NCBI RefSeq assembly: GCF_051401765.1
Contig: NW_027480531.1
Location: forward strand, 558,001-622,000
Length of the DNA stretch: 64,000 bases
From: Calliopsis andreniformis
Lineage: Eukaryota; Arthropoda; Insecta; Hymenoptera; Andrenidae
Direction of reading: 5' to 3'
This document shows, one piece after another, positions 37,320 through 50,569 of this stretch. The stretch's first letter is position 1. The number at the start of each line of letters is the position of its first letter. Made by a program: the position numbers and the translations under genes. The notes under the pieces were generated by a model, which saw only the letters and a program-made list of their open reading frames with translations, was not told the origin of the DNA and ran no database searches.

Positions 37320-40300
37320 TAATTGAGGATTGATGATTGAAGATTGAGTATTGAGGATTGAAGATTGAGGATTGAGGATTGAGGATTGAAGAATGAGGAT
37401 TGAGGATTGAGGATTGAGGATTGATGATTGAAGATTGAGTATTGACGATTGAAGATTGAGGATTGAGGAATGAGGATTGCAGATTGAGTATTGAGTATTG
37501 AGAATTGAGAATTGATGATATTCTATAGAGGATTGAGGATTGACAACTGATTGTTGAGGACTGAGGGCTGAAGATTGTGGATTCAGGATTGAGGACTGAG
37601 GATTGAAGATTGAGGATTGGGGACTGAGGATTGAAGATTGAGGATTGAGGGTTGAGGACTGAGGGTTGAGGATTGAGGATTGAGGGTTGAAGATTCAGTA
37701 TTGAGGATTGAAGATTTAGAATTGAGGATTGAGGATTGAACATTGAGGACAGAGCGTTCAGGGCTGAGTGATGAGCATTGATGTTTGTGGATAGAGATTT
37801 GAAGATTGCAGATTGACTATTGAGTATTGAAAGCTGTGAATTGAGGATATTCTATTGAGGATTGAGGATTGACAACTAATTGTTGAGGACTGAGGTCTGA
37901 AGGTTGAGGATTCAGGATTGAGGATTCAGAATTGAGGCTTGAGGACTGAGGATTGAGGATTGAAGATTGAGAATTGAGGATTGAGGATTGAAGATTGAAG
38001 ATTGAGGATTGGGTATTTAGGATTGAAGAATGAGGGTTGAGGATTAAGGATTGAGGATTGAGGATTGAAGACTGAGTATCCAGGATTGGTGATAGACGAT
38101 TGAGGATTGAGGATTGAGGATTGAGGATTGAGGATTGAGGACTGAGGATTGAGGATTGAGGATTGAAGATTGAGTATTGAGTATAGAAGATTGTGGATTG
38201 AAGATTGAGGATTGAGGATTGAGGATAGAGGACTGAAGATTGAGGATTGGGGATTGAGGATTGACAATTGAGGATTGATTGTTGAGGATTGAGAATTGAG
38301 GATTGAGGATTGAAGATTGAGTATTGAGGATTCAATATTGAGGATTGAGGATTGAGGATTGAAGATTGAGGACTGAGTGTTGAGGGCTGAGTGATGAGAA
38401 TTGATGTTTGTGGATTGAGATTTGAAGATTGAAGAATGGGGACTGAGTATTGAAAACTGTGAATTGAGGATATTCCATTGAGGATTGAGGATTGACAACT
38501 AATTGTTGAGGACTGAGGGCTGAAGGTTGAGGATCCGGGATTGAGGATTCAGAATTGAGGTTTGAGGACTGAGGATTGAGGATTGAAGATTGAGTATTGA
38601 GGATTGAAGATTGAGGATTGGGTATTGAGCATTGAAGAATGAGGATTGAGGATTGAGGATTGAGAGTGAGGTCTGAGGGTTGAGGATTGAGGTTTGTGGT
38701 CTGAGGACTGAGGATTGAGGATTGAGGATTGAGGATTGAGGACTGAGGATTGAGGATTGAAGATTGAGTATTGAGTATTGAAGATTGAGGATTGGGTGTT
38801 GAGCATTGAAGAATGAGGATTGAGGTTTGAGGACTGAGGATTGAGGATTGAGGATTGAGGATTGAGGACTGAGGATTGAGTATTTAGGATTGAGGATTGC
38901 GGATTGAGGATTGAAAGTTGAATATTGATGAATGAAGATTGGGGATTGAGGATTGAGGGTTGTGGATTGAGGACGAGGACTGTATGTTGGGTATTGATGC
39001 TTGAGGTCTGAGGATTGAGGATTGAGGATTGCGAATTGAGGATTGAGGATTGAGGATCGAAGATTGAGGATTCAGGATTGAGGGTTGAGGATTGAAGATT
39101 GAGGATTGGGGACTGAGGATTGAGGATTGATGATTGAGGAATGAGGATTGAGGATTGAGGATTGAAGATTGAGGATTAGATGTTGAGGATTGAAGAATGG
39201 GGATTGAGGATTGAGAATTGAGGATTGAAGGTTTAGGATTGACGATTGAGAATTGAAGATTGAGGACTGAGTGTTGAGGGTTGAGTGATGAGAATTGATG
39301 TTTGTGGAATGAGATTTGAAGATTGAAGAATGGGGATTGAGTACTGAAAACTGTGAATTGAGGATATTCTATTGAGGATTGAGATTTGACAATTGATTGT
39401 TGAGGACTGAGGGCTGAAGATTGAGGATTGAGGGTTGAGGATTGAGGATTGAGGTTCGAGGACTGAGGATTGAAGATTGAGTATTGAGGATTGTAGATTA
39501 AGTATTTAGGATTGAGGATTGAGGATTGAGAATTGAGGAGGATTGAGGATTGAGGATTGAAGATTGAGGATTTGGTATTGAGGATTGAAGAATGAGGATT
39601 GAGGACTGAGGATTGAGGATTGAGGATTGAGAATTGAGGATTGATGATTGAGGATTGTAGATTGAGGATTGGGTATTGAGGATTGAACATTCAGGATTGA
39701 GGAATGAGGATAGAGGATTGAGGATTGAGGATTGAAGATTGAAAATTGATGATTGAAGATTGAGGATTGAGGATTGAGGGTTGTGGATTGCGGACGAAGG
39801 ACTGAGGGTTGAGTATTGATGCTTGAGGTCTGAGGATTGAGGATTGAGTGTTGAGAATTGAGGATATAGGATTGAGGATTGAAGATTGAGGATTGGGCAT
39901 TGAGGATTGAAGAATGAGGATTGAGGATTGAGCATTGAGGATTGAGGATTGAAGATTGAGTATTCAGGATTGGAGATTGACGATTGAGGATTGAGGATTG
40001 AGGATTGAGGACTGAGGATTGAGTATTGAGGATTGAGGATTGAAGATTGAGTATTGAGGATTGAAGATTGGGGATTGAGGATTGAGGATTGAGGATTGAG
40101 GATTGAAGATTGAGGATTGGGGATTGAGTGTTGTGCGTTGAGTGATGAGAATTGATGTTTGTGGATTGAGATTTGAAGATTGAAGATTGGGGATTGGGTA
40201 TTGAGGATTGAAGAGTGAGGATTGAGGATTGAGCATTGAGGATTGAGGATTGAAGATTGAGTATTCAGGATTGGAGATTGACGATTGAGGATTGAGGATT

Positions 40301-43300
40301 GAGGATTGAGGATTGAGGATTGAGGATTGAGGATTGAAGATTGAGTATTGAGGATTGAAGGTTGAGGATTGAGGATTGAGGATTGAGGATTGTGGATAGA
40401 GGATTGAAGATTGAGGATTGATGATTGAATATTGATGATTGAAGATTGAGGATTGAGGATTGAGGGTTGTGGATTGCGGACGAGGACTGAGGGTTGAGTA
40501 TTGACGTTTGAGGTCTAAGGATTGAGGATTAAGGATTGAGAATTGAGGATTGAGGATTGAGGATTGAAGATTGAGGACTGGGTGTTGAGGATTGAAGAAT
40601 GAGGATTGAGGATTGAGGACTGAAGATTGAGGGTTGAAGATTGAGTATTGAGGATTGAATGTTGAGGATTGAGGATTGAGGATTGAGGATTGAGGATTGA
40701 GGATTGAGGATTGAAGACTGAGTATTGAGGATTGAAGATTGAGGATTGGGGATTGAGGATTGAGGATTGAGGATTGAAGATTGAGGATTGAGGATTGATG
40801 ATAGAGGATTGGGAATTGAGAATTGACGATTGAGGATTGAGTATTGAGGATTGAACATTGAGGACTGAGTGCTGAGTGTTGAGTGATGAGAATTGATGTT
40901 TGTGGATTGAGATTTGAGATTGAAGAATGTGGATTGAGTATTGAAAACAGTGAATTGAGGATATTCTATTGAGGATTGAGGATTGACAATTGATTGTTGA
41001 GGACTGAGGGCTGAAGATTGAGGATTCAGGATTGAGGATTCGGTATTGAGGTTTCAGGACTGAGGACTGAGGGTTGAGGATTGAGGATTGAGGATTGAGT
41101 ATTTGGGATTGAGGATTGAGGATTGAGGATTGAGGATTCAGGATTGAGGATTGAGTATTGAAGATTGAGTATTGAGGATTGAAGGTTCAGGATTGAGGAT
41201 TGAGGATTGAGGATTGAAGATTGAGGACTGAGTGTTGCGGGCTGAGTGATGAGAATTGATGTTTGTGGATTGAGATTTGAAGATTGAAGAATGGGGATTG
41301 AGTATTGAAAACTGTGAATTGAGGATATTCTATTGAGGACTGAGGATTGGCAACTGATTGTTGAGGACTGAGGGCTGAAGTTTGAGGATTCAGGACTGAG
41401 TACTCATAATTGAGGTTTGAGGACTGAGGATTGAGGATTAAAGATTGAGTATTGAGGATTGAAGATTGAGGATTGAGGATTGAGGATTGAGGATTGAGGA
41501 CTGAGGATTGAGGATAGAGGATTGAAGATTGAGGATTGATGATTGAATATTGGTGATTGAAGATTGAGGATTGAGGATTGAGTGTTGTGGATTGCGGACG
41601 AGGACTGAGGGTTGAGTATTGATATTTGAGGTCTGAGGATTGAGGATTGAGGATTGAGAATTGAGGATTGAGGATTGTGGATTGAAGATTGAGGACTGGG
41701 TGTTGAGGATTGAAGAATGAGGATTGGGGATTGAGGACTGAAGATTGAGGGTTGAAGATTGAGTATTGAGGATTGAAGATTGAGTATTGAGGATTGAAGA
41801 TTGAGGATTGGGGATTGAAAATTGAGGATTGAGGATTGAGGGTTGAGGATTGAGGACTGAGGATTGAGGATTGAGGATTCAGGATTGAGGATTGAAGATT
41901 GAGTATTGAGGATTGAAAATTGAGGATTGATGATTGAGGATTGATGATTGAGGATTGAAGATTGAGGATTGAAGATTGAGGATTGGGGACGGAGTGCTGA
42001 GGGTTGAGTGATGAGAATTGATGTTTGTGGATAGAGATTTGAAGATTGCAGATTGAGTATTGAGTATTGAAAACTGTGAGTTGATGATATTCTATTGAGG
42101 ATTGACGATTGACAACTGATTGTTTAGGACTGAGGGCTGAAGATTGAGGATACAGGATTGAGGATTGAGGATTGAAGATTGAGGATTGGGGACTGAGGAT
42201 TGAAGATTGAGAATTGAGGATTGAGGATTGAGGATTGAGGATTGAGGATTGAGGATTGAAGATTGAGTATCGAGGATTGAATATTGAGGATTGAGGATTG
42301 AGGCTTGAGGATTGAGGATGAGGGCTGAGGTTTGAGTGTTGATGTTTGCGTATTGAGTACTGAGAATTCAGGATATTCTATTGAGTATTGAGAATTGAGG
42401 ATTGATGGTTGAGTTTTGAGGATTGAGGATTGAGGATTGAGGATTGAAGATTGAGTATTGAGGATTGAAGGTTGAGGATTGAGGATTGAGGATTGAGGAT
42501 TGAGGTTTGAGGATTGAGGATGAGGTCTGAGGGTTGAGGGTTGAGGTTTGAGGACTGAGGACTGGGGATTGAGGATTGAGGATTGAGGATTGAGGATTGA
42601 GAATTGAAGATTGAGGATTGGGGACTGAGGATTGAAGATTGAGGATTGAGGATTGAGGATGGTGGATTGGGGATTGCGGATTGAGGATTGAGGATTGAAG
42701 ATTCAGTATTGAGGATTGAAGATTGAGAATTGAGGATTGAGGATAGAACATTGAGGACTGAGTGTTGAGGGTTGAGTGATGAGCATTGATGTTTGTGGAT
42801 ACGGATTTGAAGATTGCAGATTGAGTATTGAGTATTGAAAACTGTGAATTGAGGATATTCTATTGGGGATTGAGGATTGAAAACTGGTTGCTGAGGACTG
42901 AGGGCTGAAGATTGAGGATTCAGGATTGAGTATTCAGAATTGAGGTTTGAGGACTGAGGAATGAGGATTGAAGATTGACTATTGAAGATTGAAGATTGAG
43001 TATTGAGGATTGAGTATTGAGGATTGAGGAAGATCGCTGAGGGTTGAGGATTGAGGTTTGAGGGCTGAGGACTGAGGATTGAAGATTGAGTATTTAGGAT
43101 TCAAGATTGAGGATTGAGGATTGAGGATTGAAGATTGAGGACTGAGTGTTGAGGGTTGAGTGATGAGTATTGATGTTTGTGGATTGAGATTTGAAGATTG
43201 AAGAATGGAGATTGAGTATTGGAAACTGTGAATTGGGGATATTCTATTGAGGTTTGAGGATTGACAATTGATTGTTGAGGACTGAGGACTGAAGTTTGCA

Positions 43301-44949
43301 GATTCAGGATTGAGGTTTCGGGATTGAGGTTTCAGGACTGAGGATTGAGGTTTGAGGATTGAGGATTGAGGATTGACGATTGAGGATTGAGGATTGAGAA
43401 TTGAGCATTGAGGATTGAGGATTGAGGATTGAAGATTGAGGATTGAGGATTGAAGATTGAGGACTGGGCTTCGAGGAGTGACGAATTAGGATTAAGGATT
43501 GAGGATTGAGGATTGAGGATTGCAGATTGTGTATTGAGGATAGAAGATTGAGGATTGAGGATTGAGGATTGAGGATTGAGGATTGAGTATTGAGTATAGA
43601 AGATTGAGGATTGAAGATTGCGTATTGAGGATTGAGGATGGAGGACTGAAGATTGAGGATTGGGGATTGAGGATTGACAATTGAGGATTGAGTGTTGAAG
43701 ATTGAGAATTGAGGATTCAGGATTGAAGATTGAGTATTGAGGATTCAAGATTGAGGATTGAGGATTGAGGATTGAAGATTGAGGACTGAGTGTTGAGGGC
43801 TGAGTGATGAGAATTGATGTTTGTGGATTGAGATTTGAAGATTGAAGAATGGGGATTGAGTATTGAAAACTGTGAATTGAGGATATTCTATTGAGGACTG
43901 AGGATTGACAATTGATTGTTGAGGACTGAGGGCTGAAGATTGACGATTCAGGATTGAGGATTCGGTATTGCGGTTTCAGGACTGAGGATTGAGGGTTGAG
44001 GATTGAGGATTGAGGATTGAGGATTTGGGATTGAGAATTGAGGATTGAGGATTGAGGATTCAGGATTGAGGATTGAGTATTGAAGATTGAGTATTGAGGA
44101 TTGAAGATTGAGGATTGAGGATTGAGGATTGAGAATTGAGGATTGAGGATTGAGGTTTGAAGATTGAGGATTGGGTGTTGAGGAGTGACGAATTAGGATT
44201 GAGTATTGAGGATTGAGAATTGAGGATTGAGGATTGAAGATTGAGTATTGAGGATTGAAGATTGAGGATTTAGGATTGAGGATTGAAGATTGAGGTCTGA
44301 GTGTTGCGGGTCGAGTGATGAGAATTGATGTTTGTGGATTGAGATTTGAAGATTGAAGAATGGGGATTAAGTATTGAAAACTGTGAATTGAGGATATTCT
44401 GTTGAGGATTGAGGATTGACAATTGATTGTTGAGGACTGATGGCTGAAGATTGAGGATTCAGTATTGAGGATTCTGTATTGATGTTTCCGGACTAAGGAT
44501 TGAGAATTGAGTATTGAGAATTGAACATTGAGGATTGAGTATTGAAGATTGAGTATTGAGTATTGATGTTTGTGGATAGAGATTTGAAGATTGCAGATTG
44601 AGTATTGAGTATTGAAAACTGTGAATTGAGGATATTCCATTGAGGATTGAGGATTGACAACTAATTGTTGAGGACTGAGGGCTGAAGGTTGAGGATCCGG
44701 GATTGAGGACTCAGAATTGAGGTTTGAGGACTGAGGATTGAGGATTGAAGATTGAGTATTGAGGATTGAAGATTAAGGGTTGGGTATTGAGCATTGAAGA
44801 ATGAGGATTGAGGATTAAGGATTGAGAATGAGGTCTGAGGGTTGAGGATTGAGGTTTGTGGTCTGAGAACTGAGGATTGAGGATTGAGAATTGAGGATTG
44901 AGTATTGAGGATTGAAGATTGAGGATTGGGTGTTGAGCATCGAAGAATG
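37320..44949 (-). repeat. Irregular right-arm zone with dense marker modules
   Basis: This 7.6-kb zone holds degenerate ATTGAGG units and about 13 marker cores at irregular spacing. I found no single long period. Parts resemble the 5,620-bp repeat: 38,884-39,690 resembles 46.0-46.4 kb and 49.9-50.4 kb, and 43,332-43,880 resembles 45.6 kb. Rare phase irregularities occur: an extra 3 nt (AGG) near 39,537-39,541, and a private hexamer in GAGATTTGAGATTGAAG near 40,911. No gene or unique insert is seen. Confidence 0.8.
37770..37905 (-). repeat. Marker module of the higher-order repeat (right-arm orientation, example copy)
   Basis: This is the same marker as in the left arm, inverted. It runs GATGTTTGTGGAT, GAGATTTGAAGATTG, a GAAAACTGTGAATTGAGG type element, GATATTCTATTGAGG, then GACAACTAATTGTTGAGG and ACTGAGGTCTGAAG. 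Cores (GATATTC or close variants) lie near 37,517, 37,846, 38,468, 39,363, 40,960, 41,324, 42,086, 42,372, 42,854, 43,238, 43,882, 44,393, 44,631, 45,379, 46,790, 47,671, 48,292, 49,607, 50,999, 52,410, 53,291, 53,912, 55,227, 56,619, 57,974, 58,855, 59,470, 60,510, 61,231, 62,433 and 63,852. A more diverged subtype with GATGCTGTATTG is at 47,348, 52,968, 58,532 and 63,529. Spacing from 37 to 46 kb is irregular, about 240 to 1,600 bp. Confidence 0.87.
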
Positions 44950-47900
44950 AGGATTGAAGATTGAGGATAGGGTATTGAGGATTGAAGAATGAGGATTGAG
45001 GATTGAGCATTGAGGATTGAGGATTGAGGATTGAGGATTCAGGATTGAGGATTGAGTATTGAAGATTGAGTATTGAGGATTGAAGGTTGAGGATTGAGGA
45101 TTGAGGATTGAGGATTGAGAATTGAGGATTGAGGATTGAGGATTGAAGATTGAAGATTCGGTATTGAGGAGTGACGAATTATGATTGAGTATTGAGGATT
45201 GAGAATTGAGGATTGAGGATTGAAGATTGAGTATTGAGGATTGAAGATTGAGGATTTAGGATTGAGGATTGAAGATTGAGGACTGAGTGTTGCGGGCTGA
45301 GTGATGAGAATTGATGTTTGTGGATTGGGATTTGAAGATTGAAGAATGGAGATTGAGTATTGAAAACTGTGAATTGAGGATATTCTATTGAGGATTGAGG
45401 ATTGACAATTGATTGTTGAGGACTGAGGGCTGAAGATTCAGGATTCAGTATTGAGGATTGTGTATTGATGTTTCCGGACTGAGGATTGAGGATTGAGGAT
45501 TGAGGATTGAGGATTGAGGATTGAGTATTGAAGATTGAGTATTGAGGATTGAAGATTGAGGATTGACCATTCAGGATTGAGGATTGAGAATTGAGGATTG
45601 AGGATTGAGGATTGAAGATTGAGGACTGGGCTTCGAGGAGTGACGAATTAGGATTGAGGATTGAGGATTGAGGATTGAGGATTGCAGATTGTGTATTGAG
45701 GATAGAAGATTGAGGATTGAGGATTGAGGATTGAGGATTGAGGACTGAGGATTGAGGATTGAGGATTGAAGATTGAGTATTGAGGATTGAAGATTGAGGA
45801 TTGGGTATTGAGCATTGAAGAATGAGGATTGAGGATTGAGGATTGAGAATGAGGTCTGAGGGTTGAGGATTGTGGTTTGTGGTCTGAGGACTGAGGATTG
45901 AGGATTGAGGATTGAGGATTGAGGATTGAGGATTGAGTATTGAAGATTGAGGATTGGGTGTTGAGCATTGAAGAATGAGGATTGAGGTTTGAGGACTGAG
46001 GATTGAGGATTGAGGATTGAGGTTTGAGGACTGAGGATTGAGTATTTAGGATTGAGGATTGCGGATTGAGGATTGAAAGTTGAATATTGATGAATGAAGA
46101 TTGGGGATTGAGGATTGAGGGTTGTGGATTGAGGACGAGGACTGTATGTTGGGTATTGATGCTTGAGGTCTGAGGATTGAGGATTGAGGATTGCGAATTG
46201 AGGATTGAGGATTGAGGATCGAAGATTGAGGATTCAGGATTGAGGGTTGAGGATTGAAGATTGAGGATTGGGGACTGAGGATTGAGGATTGATGATTGAG
46301 GAATGAGGATTGAGTATTGAGGATTGAAGATTGAGGATTAGGTGTTGAGGATTGAAGAATGAGGATTGAGGATTGAGAATTGAGGATTGAAGGTTTAGGA
46401 TTGACGATTGAGAATTGAAGATTGAGGACTGAGTGTTGAGGGTTGAGGATCGAGGATTGAGGATTGAGGATGAGGGCTGAGTGCTGAGGGTTGAGGATTG
46501 AGGTTTGAGGACTCAGGGCTGAGGATTGAGGATTGCGAATTGAGGATTGAGGATTGAGGATCGAAGATTGAGGATTCAGGATTGAGGGTTGAGGATTGAA
46601 GATTGAGGATTGGGGACTGAGGATTGAGGATTGACAATTGAGGATTGAGTGTTGAGGATTGAGAATTGAGGATTGAGGATTGAAGATTGAGGACTGAGTG
46701 TTGAGGGCTGAGTGATGAGAATTGATGTTTGTGGATTGAGATTTGAAGATTGAAGAATGGGGATTGTGTATTGAAAACTGTGAATTGAGGATATTCTATT
46801 GAGGACTGAGGATTGGCAAGTGATTGTTGAGGACTGAGGGCTGAAGGTTGAGGATTCAGGACTGAGTACTCAGAATTGAGGTTTGAGGACTGAGGATTGA
46901 GGATTAAAGATTGAGTATTGAGGATTGAAGATTGAGGATTGAGGATTGAGGATCGAGGATTGAGGATTGAGGATGAGGGCTGAGTGCTGAGGGTTGAGGA
47001 TTGAGGTTTGAGGACTCAGGGCTGAGGATTGAGGATTGAGAATTGAGGATTGAGCATTGGGGATTGAAGATTGAGGATTGGGTATTGAGGATTGAAGAAT
47101 GAGGATTTGGGATTGAGGATTGAGGACTGAGGATTGAAGATTGAGTATTGAGTATTGAAGATTGACGACTGAGGATTGAGAATTGAGGATTTAAGATTGA
47201 AGATACAGTATCGAGGATTGAAGATTGAGGATTGAAGATTGAGGATTGGGGACGGAGTGTTGAGTGTTGAGTGATGAGCATTGATGTCTGTGGATAGAGA
47301 TTTGAAGATTGCAGATTGAGTATTGATTACTGAAAACTGTGAATTGGTGATGCTGTATTGAGGATTGAGGATCGACAACTGATTGTTGAAGACTGAGGGC
47401 TGAAGATTCAGGATTCAGGATTGAGGATTGAGGATTGAAGATTGAGGATTGGGGACTGTGGATTGAAGATTGAGGATTGAGGATTGAGGATTGAGGATTG
47501 AGGAATTGGGATTGAAGGTTCAGAATTGAGGATTGAAGATTGAGAATTGAGGATTGAGGACTGAACATTGAGGACCGAGTGTTGAGGGTTGAGTGATGAG
47601 AATTGATGTTTGTGGATAGAGGTTTGAAGAATGCAGATTGAGTATTGAGTATTGAAATCTGTGAATTGAGGATATTCTATTGAGGACTGAGGATTGGCAA
47701 CTGATTGTTGACGACTGAGGGCTGAAGGTTGAGGATTCAGGACTGAGTACTCAGAATTGAGGTTTGAGGACTGAGGATTGATGATTAAAGGTTGAGTATT
47801 GAGGATTGAAGATTGAGGATTGAGGATTGAGGATCGAGGATTGAGGATCGAGGATGAGGGCTGAGGGTTGAGGATTGAGGTTTGAGGACTCAGGACTGAG

Positions 47901-50569
47901 GATTGAGGATTGAGAATTGAGGATTGAGGATTGAGTGTTGAGAATTGAGGATTGAAGATTGAGGATTGGGTATCGAGGATTGAAGAATGAGGATTGAGGC
48001 TTGAGGATTGAGGATTGAGGATTGAAGGTTGTGTATCCAATATTGGAGGTTGACGATTGAGGATTGAGGATTGAGGATTGAGGATTGAGCATTGAGGATT
48101 GAGGATTGAAGATTGAGTATTGAGGATTGAAGATTGAGGATTGAGGATTGAGGATTGAGGATTGAGGATTGAGGATTGAAGATTGAGGATTGGGGACTGA
48201 GTGTTGAGCGTTGAGTGATGAGAATTGATGTTTGTGGATTGAGATTTGAAGACTGAAGATTGGGGATTGAGTATTGAAAACTGTGAATTGGGTATATTCT
48301 ATTGAGGACTGAGGACTGACAATTGATTGTTGAGAACTGAGGGCTGAAGATTGAGGATTCAGGATTGAGGATTCAGGATTGAGGTTTGAGGACTGAGGAT
48401 TGAGGATTGAGGATTGAGGATTGAGTATTGAGGATTGAAGATTGAGGATTGGGTATTGAGGATTGAACATTCAGGATTGAGGATTGAGGATAGAGTATTC
48501 AGGATTGAGGATTGAAGATTGAATATTGATGATTGATGATTGAGGATTGAGGATTGAGGATTGTGGATTGCGGACGAGGACTGAGGGTTGAGTATTGATG
48601 TTTGAGGTCTGGGGATTGAGGATTGAGGATTGAGAATTGAGGATTAAGAATTGAGGATTGAAGATTGAGGATTGGGTGTTGAGGATTGAAGATTGAGGAT
48701 TGGGTATTGAGGATTGAAAATTCAGGATTGAGGATTGAGGATAGAGGATTGAGGATTGAGGATTGAAGATTGAATGTTGAGGGTTGAGTGTTGATGTTTG
48801 AGGTCTGAGGATTGAGGATTGAGGATTGAGAATTGAGGATTGAGGACTGAGGATTGAGGATTGTGGATTGAGGATTGAGTATTGAGGATTGAAGATTGAG
48901 GATTGGGTATTGAGGATTGAACATTCAGGATTGAGGATTGAGGATAGAGGATTGAGGATTGAGAATTGAAGACTGAGGATTGGGTGTTGAGGATTGAAGA
49001 ATGAGGACTGAGGATTCAGGATTGAAGATTGAGGGTTGAAGATTGTGTATTGAGGATTGAAGACTGAGGATTGAGGATTGAGGATTGAGGATTGAGGATT
49101 GAGGATTGAGGATTGAAGATTGAGTATTGCGGATTGAAGATTGAGGATTGGGGATTGAGGATTGAGGATTAAGGATTGAAGATTGAGGATTGAGGATTGA
49201 AGATTGAGGATTGGGAATTGAGGATTGACGATTGAGGATTGAGGATTGAGGATTGAGGATTGAGGATTGAAGATTGAGTATTCAGGATTGGAGATTGACG
49301 ATTGAGGATTGAGGATTGAGGATTGAGGATTGAGGTTTGAGGATTGAAGATTGAGTATTGAGGATTGAATATTGATGACTGAAGATTGAGGATTGAGGAT
49401 TGTGGGTTGTGGATTGCGGACGAGGACTGAGGGATGAGTATTGAAGTTTGAGGTCTGAGTATTGAGGATTGAATATTGCGTATTGAGGATTGAGGATTGA
49501 AGATTGAGGACTGAGTGTTGAGGGCTGAGTGATGAGAATTGATGTTTGTGGATTGAGATTTGAAGATTGAAGAATGGGGATTGAGTATCGAAAACTGTGA
49601 ATTGAGGATATTCTATTGAGGATTGAGGATTGACAATTGATTGTTGAGGACTGAGGACTGAAGTTTGCGGATTCAGGATTGAGGATTCGGGATTGAGGTT
49701 TCAGGACTGAGGATTGAGGGTTGAGGATTGAGGATTGAGGGTTGAGGATTTGGGATTGAGGATTGAGGATTGAGGATTAAGGATTGAGGATTGAGTATTG
49801 AAGATTGAGTATTGAGGATTGAAGTTTGAGGATTGAGGATTGAGGATTGGGGATTGAGAATTGAGGATTGAGAATTGAGGATTGAAGATTGAGGATTGGG
49901 TTTCGAGGAGTGACGAATTAGGATTGAGGATTGAGGATTGAGGGCTGAGGATTGCAGATTGAGTATTGAGGATAGAAGATTGAGGATTGAGGTTTGAGGA
50001 CTGAGGATTGAGTATTTAGGATTGAGGATTGCGGATTGAGGATTGAAAGTTGAATATTGATGAATGAAGATTGGGGATTGAGGATTGAGGGTTGTGGATT
50101 GAGGACGAGGACTGTATGGTGGGTATTGATGCTTGAGGTCTGAGGATTGAGGATTGAGGATTGCGAATTGAGGATTGAGGATTGAGGATCGAAGATTGAG
50201 GATTCAGGATTGAGGGTTGAGGATTGAAGATTGAGGATTGAGGATTGAGGATTGAAGATTGAGGATTTGGTATTGAGGATTGAAGAATGAGGATTGGGGA
50301 CTGAGGATTGAGGATTGAGGATTGAGAATTGAGGATTGATGATTGAGGATTGTAGATTGAGGATTGGGTATTGAGGATTGAACATTCAGGATTGAGGATT
50401 GAGGATAGAGGATTGAGGATTGAGGATTGAAGATTGAATATCGATGATTGAAGATTGAGGATTGAGGATTGAGTGTTGTGGATTGCGGACGAAGGACTGA
50501 GGGTTGAGTATTGATGCTTGAGGTCTGAGGATTGAGGATTGAGTGTTGAGAATTGAGGTTAGAGGATTG
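44950..50569 (-). repeat. 5,620-bp higher-order repeat, copy 1
   Basis: TTGAGGATAGGGTATTGAGG at 44,961 recurs at 50,581 and 56,201, exactly 5,620 bp each time. Colinearity is kept at 45,379/50,999, 45,648/51,268, 46,395/52,015, 47,408/53,028, 48,499/54,119 and 49,918/55,538. I count eight hexamers in the unit (near 45,846, 46,133, 46,469, 46,972, 47,848, 48,575, 49,417 and 50,103), and 5,620 = 7x804-8. The left edge is where 44,941 CGAAGAATGA stops matching 50,561 AGAGGATTGA. Confidence 0.9.
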
